This document shows positions 1 to 8,810 of a stretch of 64,000 nt of DNA, one piece after another (within the stretch, counting starts at the first letter, position 1; every line of letters begins with the position of its first letter). This stretch comes from Erinaceus europaeus (taxonomy: Eukaryota > Chordata > Mammalia > Eulipotyphla > Erinaceidae): positions 81,078,570 to 81,142,569 of the forward strand of contig NC_080177.1 of NCBI RefSeq assembly GCF_950295315.1, in the 5' to 3' direction. The position numbers and the translations under genes are program-made. The notes beneath the pieces were generated by a model, which did not search any database, was not told where the DNA came from, and saw only the letters and a list, made by a program, of their open reading frames with translations.

Positions 1-121
1 TGCTTCACTGCTGTGTAGCAACCCCCCCTGCAGGTGGGAGCCCGGGGCTCCAACTGGATCCTTAGGCAGGTCCTTTTATTTGTGCCATGTGTGCTTAGCA
101 TGCTGTGCCAATGCCCAGCCC
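1..121 (-). mobile_element. SINE-A (ERI-type tRNA SINE), cut by window start
   Basis: The tRNA-derived head is read on the minus strand: the complement of the B-box region and of the 'gcttaagc' A-box region is visible. The body and tail lie outside the window. Confidence 0.8.
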
Positions 122-138
122 TGGCCTGAGAGATTTTT

Positions 139-422
139 AATTTTTTAAATATTTATTTATTCATTTTCTCTTTGTTTTTTCCCTTGTTGTTTTATTGTCG
201 TAGTTATTCTTGTTGTTGTTATTGATGTCTTTGTTGTTGGATAGGACAGAGAGAAATGGAGAGAGGAGGGGGACAGAGGGGGGGAGAGAAAGACAGACAC
301 CTGCAAACCTGCTTCACCGCCTGTGAAGCGACTCCCCTGCAGGTGGGGAGCCGGGGGCTTGAACTGGGATCCTCTTGCCGGTCCTTGTACTTTCCGCTGT
401 GCTACCGCCTGAGAGATCCCTT
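139..422 (-). mobile_element. SINE-A, complete, with TSD
   Basis: A full tRNA-derived SINE on the minus strand. The A-rich tail shows as T-rich sequence at the left and the tRNA-like head lies at the right. It is flanked by the perfect 14-bp duplication CCTGAGAGATTTTT at 125-138 and 423-436, as expected of L1-mediated insertion. Confidence 0.92.
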
Positions 423-436
423 CCTGAGAGATTTTT

Positions 437-1030
437 GAAAATGAATACATTGAGAAATATGCTGTACATTTGGTCACTGAGTAGTCTACCTCTAGTTAAT
501 AAGATCAGTTTTCTTTGTTGACCATCATTAGGCATTCCCAGCAGATGGCATTATTACACTATGGATTTAAGCTCTCTAGCCTTGAAATTTTTTCATTAAA
601 TACAAAGTTTAGGAGGGAAGAGAAAGGGGAACAGGAAAAATGATTTGCTGCCCTTTATTTAGTAGCAGTTCCTTTGCTGTAGTTAAACTCCATGCTGATG
701 GCAATCTATATAGAGAGGTGCTATCTTAAAAAAATAAGCTAAACATTTAAGAATTTGAGAATTTTAGTGTTTACAAAACAGATAAACAAAAAACACAGTT
801 TATAATCTGCTTCTAGCTCAAAGACCCTGTGTGGCTGCTGTGTTTAGAATTCATGATATTACAATGACATTATTTCTTCCATCAAACAGTATTTCCTTTT
901 TCGTAGGGGAAAACTTAGAGTATTAAAAAAGAGGAGGGATAAGCTTAAAAATGTGGAGAGGCGTTTCTGAAATGGTAGAGCTAGGACGACTGAATGAAAA
1001 TCCATCTCTCTATAAAGGCAATAGGAATGT
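437..1030. other. Unique sequence, no gene seen
   Basis: AT-rich sequence without a recognisable repeat or a convincing open frame. Confidence 0.6.
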
Positions 1031-1035
1031 TTACA

Positions 1036-1141
1036 AAAAGAAGAAGAGGAGGAAGAGGAAGAGAAAGAGGAAGAGGAAGAGGAAGAGGAAGAGGAAGAAG
1101 TAGAAGAATAAGGAGAAAGGAAGAAAGCAAGCAAGAAAGGA
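1036..1141. repeat. Purine-strand simple repeat (GAA/GAG)n
   Basis: An interrupted run of AAG, AGG and GAAGAG units, all purine on the plus strand. It abuts the head of the next SINE. Long open frames across it on both strands are low-complexity artefacts. Confidence 0.9.
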
Positions 1142-1432
1142 AGGGGCCTGGGTGGTGGCACACCTGGTTAAACACGAGAGCAGGAGCTCAAATCCCCACT
1201 CTCCACCTGCAGGGAGGATGTTTCAGGAGTGGTGAAACAGGTCTGTAGATGCCTATCTTTCTCTCCCCTTTCTCTCTCAATTTCTTTTTCCTAGATGAGA
1301 AAAACCAGGGAAGAAAGAATGAAAAAAAAAAAAGAGAAAATAATGGCCACCGGGAATAATGGGTTGGCAGTGGTGTCACCGAGCCCCAGTGCTAACCCTG
1401 GTGACAATAAAAAAATAAAAAGAAAAAGAAAG
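1142..1432 (+). mobile_element. SINE-B with extra 3' module
   Basis: The head 'gggcctgggtggtggcacac' marks the B family (shorter body, 'gaaacaggtctg'). After an A-rich spacer it carries a 3' module ('gccaccg ... accgagccccagtgctaac') that also occurs in several SINE-A copies. Confidence 0.8.
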
Positions 1433-1546
1433 GATGAAATAGTTTCAGAATTTTTTAACTAAACAAAGATTGCAACAATCTGGGATTCTTTACACAAGAA
1501 AAATGATTGATGTTAATAAGAGCAAAATAGTGTAAGGCACTTTAAC

Positions 1547-1790
1547 TTGTTCTGTTCCCAGGCTCCTCTACAACATGGTGGCTTTGAAAACCAGGGATGT
1601 TGTCATTCAAGCAGTTATGAAAATAACAGTCTTAGAGATTATCAGTTATGTGAAAATAGATCTAAAGATAGTTCATCCCAAGATATCTGCCAGTATTTAA
1701 TCTATTTAACAGATGTCTGGATAAACCCACTCAGAACACATTCAGTAGGGAAAGCCATATATCCGCTGAGGTCTGTAAAATGACATCAAA
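1547..1790 (+). other. Exon-like segment with a retroposed second copy
   Basis: Bases 1643-1783 recur almost unchanged at 2579-2720. A pyrimidine tract ending in CAG at about 1561 resembles a splice acceptor, and one frame stays open for about 45 codons after it (…RDVVIQAVMKITVLEIISY…) before several stops. I do not recognise the product. It could be an untranslated exon, a lncRNA 3' end or an unfamiliar repeat. Confidence 0.35.
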
Positions 1791-2420
1791 CAACAATAAT
1801 GAACATAGATGATGTAGCTTCATGGTTGCATGAGAAATGACACTAATTTGGGAAACAAGAAAATTAATGAAAGATCAGGGAAATAGTATTCTCACAAGAA
1901 GTATTAGAAACAGTTACTTCCAAAGGTTGTGTACATAGGCAAACAGTATCATGGCTTGCAAAGAATAGAGAAAGCACAGATCAAAGGAATAGAATGGAAA
2001 CCCCAGAAACAAACTTATATTCCTATGGACAACTCATTTTTGACAAGGGGACCCATGACATTACGTGGTTAGAAAGGAGAATCTCTTCGTTAAACAGTGC
2101 TGGGAAAATTGAACTATGGAGACAGGATCCTCATATTATCACTATCCCAAAAAGTCAACTACAGATAGATACAAGGCATGGACTTTAGCCCAGAAACCAT
2201 CAACGACATAATAGGAAATACTGGCAGAACATGATGCTTAGGAAATGTCTTCTGAGTCCAGCAGCAAGGCAAACAAAACCAAGACCCAGTGGTACTACAT
2301 TCAACCAATAGCTTCTGCAGAGCAAAGGGAGCTGCCACCAAAGCAGAAAGACCACATTCCACATGCCACCAGTCAGCCAACAGGCCAACACTCAAAATAT
2401 CTAAATAACTCGCTGAACTT

Positions 2421-2455
2421 GGCAGCAGCAGCAGCAGCAGCAACAACAACAACAA
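2421..2455 (+). repeat. (CAG)6(CAA)4 trinucleotide run
   Basis: A short pure CAG run passes into CAA within the decayed L1. Confidence 0.9.
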
Positions 2456-2578
2456 AATCCTTCAAACAATGCCATGAAAAAATAGACTGTGAACATGGAT
2501 AGAATTTTCAAAAAAACAGTTCCAAAGAGCCAAAACACATATTAAAAATGCTCAAAGTCACTGATAACCAGAGATGAC

Positions 2579-2745
2579 CAGTTATGTGAAAAATAGATAT
2601 AAAGATAGTTCATCCCAAGATATCTGCTAATATTTAACCTATTTAACAGATGTCTGGATAAACCCACTCAGAACACACTCAGTAGGTAAAGCCATATATC
2701 TGCTGAGGTCTGTAAAATGAAAAAAAAATGTAAAAAAAAAAGTAC
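2579..2745 (+). mobile_element. A-tailed retroposed copy of the 1643-1783 segment
   Basis: About 142 bp closely match 1643-1783, then come two A-runs split by 'tgt'. It breaks the L1 between 'accagagatg' and 'caaatgaagac'. The A-tail is absent from the copy at 1643, so this is the copied version. No clear TSD is visible. Confidence 0.6.
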
Positions 2746-3119
2746 AAATGAAGACAGTAACGGGATACCGTGTGCATGTCATACATTAGAAAGGACAGAG
2801 ACAAGGGTAAGCAAGGATGTGGGCTGAAAAGGGCCATTTCTACATTGCTGATGGGCGTTGTAAGTTGCTTGGTCCAACCACTGTGGTAAAGAGATTTCTC
2901 AGGACACTAGACATAAACATATTTTATGACCCAGCAAATTTTTCCTCTGGGATTAATACAAAGGAAACAAAAACATCTATCCAAAGAAATCCTTGTACAC
3001 CTATGTTAATAATAGCACCAATTTGTAATAGCTCAGACTTGGAAGCCACTCAGATACCTACTGGCAGATAAGTGACTAAGACAGTTGGAAAACTATTCAG
3101 CTCTTAAAATTGATGAAGA

Positions 3120-3414
3120 TGGGAGTCAGGTGATAGCGCAGTGGGTTAAGCGCATGTGGCGCAAAGTGCAAGGACTGGCTCAAGGATCCCGGTTCGAGCC
3201 CCCGGCTCCCCACCTGCAGGGGAGTCGCTTCACAAATGGTGAAACAGGTCTGCAGGTGTCTTTCTTACTCTTCCTGTCTTTCCCTCCTCGCTCCATGTCT
3301 CTCTGATCTATCTAAGAATGACATAAATAACAACAATAACTACAACAACAATAAAAAAACAAGGGCAACAAAAGGGAAAATAAATAAATATAAAAAAAAG
3401 AAAACAAAAAAAAA
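3120..3414 (+). mobile_element. SINE-A inserted in L1, with TSD
   Basis: A full SINE with a tRNA-like head (B box 'ggttcgagccc') and an A-rich tail. ATGAAGA flanks it at 3113-3119 and 3415-3421, and L1 sequence continues on both sides. Confidence 0.9.
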
Positions 3415-3824
3415 ATGAAGACATTTCCATTGGTCATCTTGTATAGATGTTTAATCATATCAAGTGAGATAAACCAAAAAATAAGGCAAATATTAAACTA
3501 TTTACCAGGTGAGACTTGCCTGGCTTTGGGTTGGGGCAGTCGTGCAAAGGATCCAGGGGAGGATGGCATTGGAGAGAATGGAGCTGACATGCTGGTCCTG
3601 GTGCACAGTGACAGAAAATAACAAGTTGAGGTGGCGGCATGGGGAGTTGGTCAGTTGTACCCATGTGTCAGTAACTGTGCAGTAAACCACCCCCCCAATA
3701 AAATAATAAAACAAACAAAAAGGAATTCACACTTCATGCTGCAGTGCCGGTGAACCTTGAAAACTGTATTCTAATACACGTCAAGCAGCACCAACACATA
3801 ATGTTATTGATATGATAAAATTTG

Positions 3825-4076
3825 AGGGGCAGTGGACTACTCAGTAGAGTACACGCATCACTATATGCGGGTGTCTCTCGTGTGGGTGTCTCTCGTGCGG
3901 GTGTCTCTCGTTCTCTCTCCCTCCCTCCCTCCCATTTCCATCTTTATTTCTCTTTGTCTCTGTGAAAATTAAAAGGAAATAAAATGGTCATCAGAAGTGG
4001 TGGATTTGTAGTGTTGGCATTGAGCCCTAATAATAACTCTGGTAGTAATAACGACAATAATTCAAAATAAACAAAT
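3825..4076 (+). mobile_element. SINE-B variant with 3' module
   Basis: A degraded B-type head ('ggggcagtggactactcagt') is followed by CT-rich body, A-rich spacer and the 'gtggatttgtagtgttggca' 3' module. The body contains a 15-bp unit 'gggtgtctctcgtgt' about three times in tandem (3869-3913). Confidence 0.7.
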
Positions 4077-4108
4077 AGAGCCTGTAACCCAAAGAAGATA
4101 GTTAATAT

Positions 4109-4460
4109 GGGGGTTCGGCCATAGCGCAGCGGGTTAAACACACATGGTGCGAAGCACAAGGACCAGAGTAATGATCTCAGTTGGAGCCCCCTGGCTTCCC
4201 ACCTGCAGGGGAGTCGCTTCATAAGCAGGGAAGCAGGTCTGCAGGTGTCTGTCTTTCTCTCCCTCTTTCTGTCTTCCCCTCCTCTCTCCATTTCTCTCTG
4301 TCCTATCCAACAACAAGGACACCAATAACAACAACAATAATAACGACAATGATAAAACAACAAAGGCAACAAAAAGGGAGAAAAATAGTCTCTAGGAGCA
4401 GTGGATTCGTGGTGCAGGCACCGAGCCCCAGCAATAACCCTGGAGAAAAAAAAAAAGAGG
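4109..4460 (+). mobile_element. SINE-A with 3' module, with TSD
   Basis: Head, body, A-rich spacer, 3' module ('gcaccgagccccagcaataa') and A-tail lie in order. The 8-bp duplication GTTAATAT lies at 4101-4108 and 4461-4468. Confidence 0.9.
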
Positions 4461-4660
4461 GTTAATATATGGTAGATAGTCTTCTTAAAGACTCAGAAGT
4501 ATAGGAAGACTTTATCCCAGTTTAAAAGGAAAAATGCATTTATTTTATACATTTAATAAGTTTTATCTAGATATAATTTATACACCATAAAAGTTACCCT
4601 TATAAAGCGTATACTTTTGGCAGCCTTAGGCCAGTATAACCACTAAATGGTGAATCAACA

Positions 4661-4675
4661 CTACAACCTAATTTT
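4661..4675. repeat. Left TSD of the composite L1-type element
   Basis: CTACAACCTAATTTT is repeated perfectly at 13138-13152. It lies next to the T-run that is the complement of the element's poly(A). Confidence 0.93.
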
Positions 4676-5120
4676 TTTTTTTTATTTAAGAAAGGAGACA
4701 TTAACAAAATCATAGGTTGGGGGAGGTACAACTCCACACAATTCCAGCCACCCAATCTCTATATCCCATCCCCTCCCCACTAGCTTTCCCATTCTATATC
4801 CCTCTGGGAGCATGGACCCAGGGACATTGTGGGTTGCAGAAGGTGGAAGGTCTGGCTTCTATAATTGCTTCCCCGCTGAACATGGGCGTTGACTGGTCGG
4901 TCCGTACTCCCAGTCTGCCTCTCTCTTTCCCTAGTAAGGTGTGTCTCAGGGGAAGTGGAGCTCCAGGACGCATTGGTGGGGCCTGCAGTCCAGGGAAGCC
5001 TGGCTGGCATCCTGATGGCATCTGGAACCTGGGGGCTGAAAAGAGAGTTAACATACGAAGCCAAACAAATTGTTGAGCAATCATGGACACAAAGGATGGA
5101 ATAGTGGAGATGAAGTGTTG
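4676..5120 (-). repeat. Family X 3' module (reference copy)
   Basis: This is the part shared by all X copies. On the minus strand it runs from 'cttcatctccactattcc' through a splice-acceptor-like 'ctctcttttcag', 'tcctggagctccacttcccc' and 'ccatgctcccagagggata' to the A-tail. One frame is open (complement 4780-5064) and the matching frame is open in the copy at 44599-44874. That may only reflect shared young sequence. Confidence 0.75.
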
Positions 5121-5505
5121 GGGGGTACTCACTGCAAACTCTAGTGTACTACTGCTTTCAGGTATATATTTGCCCTGGTTTATGGATACGTGTGGACATA
5201 TGCTCTATCTCCTGGAACCTGGTCTATATCTAGGTTTTGGGACTTTGTTAGTAAGTGAACCACCTGGAATGGAATTAGAGAATACTATGAAAGGAAAGGT
5301 CTCACATGAGTGATGAAGCTGATGGGTTGTCATTCCACACCTGAAGTCTCTGGACACAGTCTGAAGTGAAGCATGCTGGGGTGGCACTCATTGTGTTGAT
5401 TAGATTGCGATCAGAGGATGCATTGGATCGACCTTCCCGTGGTGCATCTCGTGAGTACCCATTCATTGGGGAAACTGATGATCCTTCCTAGCTGACTGAA
5501 TCCAC

Positions 5506-8485
5506 ATGGATCCCAGTCATTTTCAAAGCCAGCAACAAGCAGCTCCTGACAGCTTTCAAGCTGTTGGTCCTGCTCTTCAAGTCCTCCAACTTAATGTTGA
5601 GGGGCTGTCCTTTGCCAAACGCGTTCTTATTGGTCAATTGGTGATTCAGCATCAGGCAGATGTTATCTGCCTACAAGAAACACATATAGCAGTCGATGAA
5701 GCTGCTCGATTCACCATCAGTGGATTCGATTTAATATGCTATAATCTCCATCCTAAACATGGCCGAGCCATCTACGCCAAATCGTGTCTTGCGGACGTTT
5801 ACCATACGGCCTCTTCGACCTTCTACGACTCCATTACTATTGGAACTATTCAGCTCGTCAGCGTATATAAGCCTCCCAGTGCCTCATGGGATAATGAGGT
5901 CCTGCCTATCCCGAATCACCCAGGCGTTTACGTTGGAGACTTTAATAGTCATCACCAAGACTGGGGATATTCCTCCACTCGTGCTGATGGCTCTATCTTA
6001 GCCGACTGGGCTTCAGCGAATGACCTCTCCCTATTATACGATCCCAAACAGCCAGGCTCTTTTCACAGTGCTAGATGGAATAAAGACTCTTCACCCGACC
6101 TGTGCTGGATTAGCACAGTCAACGGCCAAGCCTTTCCCGCTACGAGACATGTTCTCAAGATCTTCCCGCACAGTCATCACCGCCCAGCTATCATCCACAT
6201 TGATCTCCAGCTCCCACTGATTCTGTGCTTGGAGAAACTAAGATGGAACTTTCAGAAAGCAAACTGGTGTCTGTTCAGTGATCTTACCAACAAATCTATT
6301 CCTGCAATTCCAATTAACTCTATCCCCTCTGAAAATTTCTATAGGCGCTTCCGCCAAGCCATCTTCAAAGCAGCTTCCCAAGCCATTCCTCGTGGGAGAC
6401 GTGCTAACTATACGCCTTGTCTTGATGCTGAATGCGAGCAACTACTAAAGCAGTATGTTGAGTCGGGCGACCCAGATGTGGCTGACCACCTCATTGCCTC
6501 CCTGGATGCAGCACGCCAAGCCCGCTGGCAACAACTCACGGAAAGTCTGAACTTCACCCACTCAAGTAGGAAGGCCTGGAAGCTTCTTCACAGACTGGGT
6601 GCCGGTAGCCAACCCCCTCCCATCTCCCATCCTCCCGTCTCTCCAAACTCAGTGGCCAGTCACCTAACTCAAGTTGGACGTGCTAAGATCGACCCAGTCT
6701 GGAAAAGAGAAATTTCCCATGAGTGATCGTCCCACTTCCAGTTATCTTGTCCATCTCCAAAACTCTCTCCCTTTACACTGTCTGAACTGGAAGACTTTGA
6801 AGAGGGTTAAACCAGGAACAGCTGCTGGCTATGATAACATCACCCCAGAACTCATTCTTAACCTGGGTCCCACGGCAAAGAAGTGGCTTGCTTCATTCCT
6901 GTCCCACATCTTGGAATCTGAGTCTACGCCCAATGTTTGGCGTTGTGTGAAGATTATAGCGGTTTTGAAACCAAAGAAAGACCCAACACTGGCCGCCAGC
7001 TATAGACCAATTTCTCTCCTCTCCGTGTGTTACAAACTCCTTGAGAGGCTGCTTCTGTCACGTATTTCTCCTCTTACAGAGAAATTCCTATCACCTGCCC
7101 AGGCAGGTTTCTGCCCAGGAAGATCTATCTGCGAACAAGCCCTGGCCCTCTCAACTTACATTGAAAATGGATTCCAGAAGAATTTAAAGATGGGTGCTGT
7201 CTTTGTTGATCTCACAGCAGCCTATGACACGGTCTGGCACCATGGTCTCCTGGTCAAGATCTCAAGATGCCTGCCTCCATGGGTGGCCAACACTATATCG
7301 TTTCTTCTCCAAAACAGAAGATTCCAGGTACATCTGGGTGACAAGTCTAGCAGATGGAGACTTGTCTCAAGTGGCCTCCCCCAGGGCTCTGTTCTGGCTC
7401 CTACGCTATTTAATATTTACATCAATGACCTCCCAGAAACTTCTTCAAGGAAGTTCATCTACACCGATGACATCTGCTGTGCAACTCGGGCATCCAAGTT
7501 CGACATCCTCGAGGAAACACTCACGAAAGACATGTCTCTGATATCTGATTACTGTAAAAAATGGCGACTAATCCCTAGCACTGCAAAAAACGGTATTATC
7601 TGTTTTCTATCTACACCATGCCTTGGCCTCGCTTGAGCTTAATATGCAGCTTGGCGATACGAGAATCTGGCATGAAGCCCAGCCAGTCTATCTTGGCGTT
7701 ACTCTCGATCGCACTCTGTCATTTCACAAACATCTCATAAAAACTGCAGCAAAGGTGGGTGTGAGGAATCACATCATTGCAAGACTGGCCAGCTCCTCAT
7801 GGGGCGCGAGCGCTTCCACACTACGATCATCATCTCTGGCATTCTGCTATTCCACTGCAGAATACTGTGCCCCAGTATAGTTCCGTAGCCCCCATGTCCA
7901 CTTGGTCGATTCCAAATTATATTCCTCCATGAGGATAATTTCTGGATCCATCCGTTCCACCCCGGTTCCATGGCTGCCAGTTCTCAGTAACATCGCCCCG
8001 CCAGATATTCGTCGGGATGCGGCATCATCTAAGTTCATTTCCCACGTCTACGCTCGACCGGACCTGCCAATATACGCGGATATCTTCGCCCACCCTGTTC
8101 AGCGTTTGACGTCTCATCACCCAATCTGGTCCCCTACGCCTACACTGAACTTCTCTGTTCCAGTCTCTTGGAAACAGAGCTGGCAGTCAGCTGAGGTCAA
8201 GAACAAACACCTCATCACAGACCCCTGCGAGCGTCAACCCGGCTCTGACCTAGCACATTATGATCGGGCCCTCCTCAATAGCTATCGAACAGGCCATGGC
8301 CGGTGCGCCGCTATGTTCCATCGCTGGGGAGCCAGAGACGACCCGAACTGCCCCTGAGGCTCCGACAGACTATGACCCACATAGTCAACGACTGCCACCT
8401 CTCCAGATTCAAAGGAGGTCTCGAAACTTGACATCAGGCTCAACCTGATGCTGTTGACTGGCTACGGAAGAAGGGCAAACGCTAG
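5506..8485 (+). pseudogene. LINE ORF: AP endonuclease-reverse transcriptase, broken
   Basis: One ancestral frame of about 990 codons starts at ATG 5506. Residues 1-235 are an APE-type endonuclease with a complete site: N30 (LQLNVEGL), E58 (QETH), Y121 (VYKPP), D145 and N147 (GDFN), SPD at 196-198, and H225 (SHHRP). The RT region lies at about 6840-7600: SYRPISLL, QAGF, motif A FVDLTAAYD, motif B GLPQGSVLAP, motif C YTDD (7460-7471) in place of the usual YADD. A Cys/His motif near 8345-8400 is recognisable in the 153-bp copy but broken here. Breaks in this copy: TGA 6724-6726, a shift near 6795, an extra A in the A-run 7585-7590, TAG 7878-7880, TGA 8355-8357 and a 1-nt loss near 8363. TGA 8429-8431 is shared with the short copy, and TAG 8483-8485 is the end of the reading frame. 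It is inactive, but the few lesions point to a fairly young copy. Confidence 0.88.
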
Positions 8486-8501
8486 AAGAAGAAGAAGAAG
8501 C
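8484..8501 (+). repeat. (AAG)n tail of the Jockey-like LINE
   Basis: About five AAG units follow the TAG stop codon directly, so the element has virtually no 3'UTR. This microsatellite tail is the 3' end in all three copies. Confidence 0.9.
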
Positions 8502-8810
8502 GGATGCAATATTATTTGATAAGAATTGGGAGAAGCATACAGGAAAGTGGGCCCTACCCTAGGGTCCCAGGACTGGGGGAAGTTTAGGCTCTATAGTGAA
8601 AATCTGAGGTTCCTGCTGTCTTAGAGTTCAAGAGGACAATGGATAGTTATTGTTATCATCACATTATTTGGTAATTGGGTTAACTTTGAAAAGTCCCTTT
8701 GTTAGACATACAATCAATTTCCCCCCCTTTCATATTAATTAAATAGTGATTTACATGACTACAATTTAATAGGTGTATACATAAACACCATTCCCACCAC
8801 CAAAAGATTG

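Larger units (their letters stand above)
1925..3718 (+). mobile_element. Old L1, 5'-truncated, ORF2 C-terminal region and 3'UTR
   Basis: The order of landmarks is that of the last 1.3 kb of a mammalian L1: 'acaactcatttttgacaag', 'gtgctgggaaaattgaacta', 'ggatgtgggctgaaaaggg', 'gtgagataaaccaaaa' and a 3' end 'taaaccacccccccaataaa'. Stops and indels fill the ORF2 frame. It is interrupted by an A-tailed segment (2579-2745) and by a SINE (3120-3414), so it is the oldest layer here. Confidence 0.85.
5423..8501 (+). mobile_element. Full-length Jockey/CR1-group (non-L1) LINE
   Basis: A 3.08-kb element inserted in the X element, flanked by GGATGCA at 5416-5422 and 8502-8508. It has an 83-bp 5'UTR, one long open frame (endonuclease then reverse transcriptase then C-terminal region) and an (AAG)n tail directly after the final stop codon, with no poly(A). 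Shorter copies lie at 12616-12768 and 43469-43492. It is neither L1 nor BovB/RTE: the endonuclease and RT blocks have the Jockey/CR1/L2-group form. Clade assignment is by eye. In a placental mammal, recent copies of such a LINE suggest horizontal transfer. Confidence 0.9.

Noticed and set aside
256..438. Open frames of 60-140 codons across SINE copies, repeated in many places (for example 4181, 9158, 18657, 38439, 58478)
   Set aside because: They are translations of the same SINE body on either strand and start and stop at element features. No protein is implied.
859..1248. Ser-, Leu- or Arg-rich open frames
   Set aside because: Produced by the (GAA/GAG)n simple repeat.
5423..8501. BovB/RTE or L1 identity, or sequence contamination
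   Set aside because: The endonuclease and RT blocks differ from L1 and from BovB as I know it. TSDs, nesting in an L1 element and two further copies exclude contamination.
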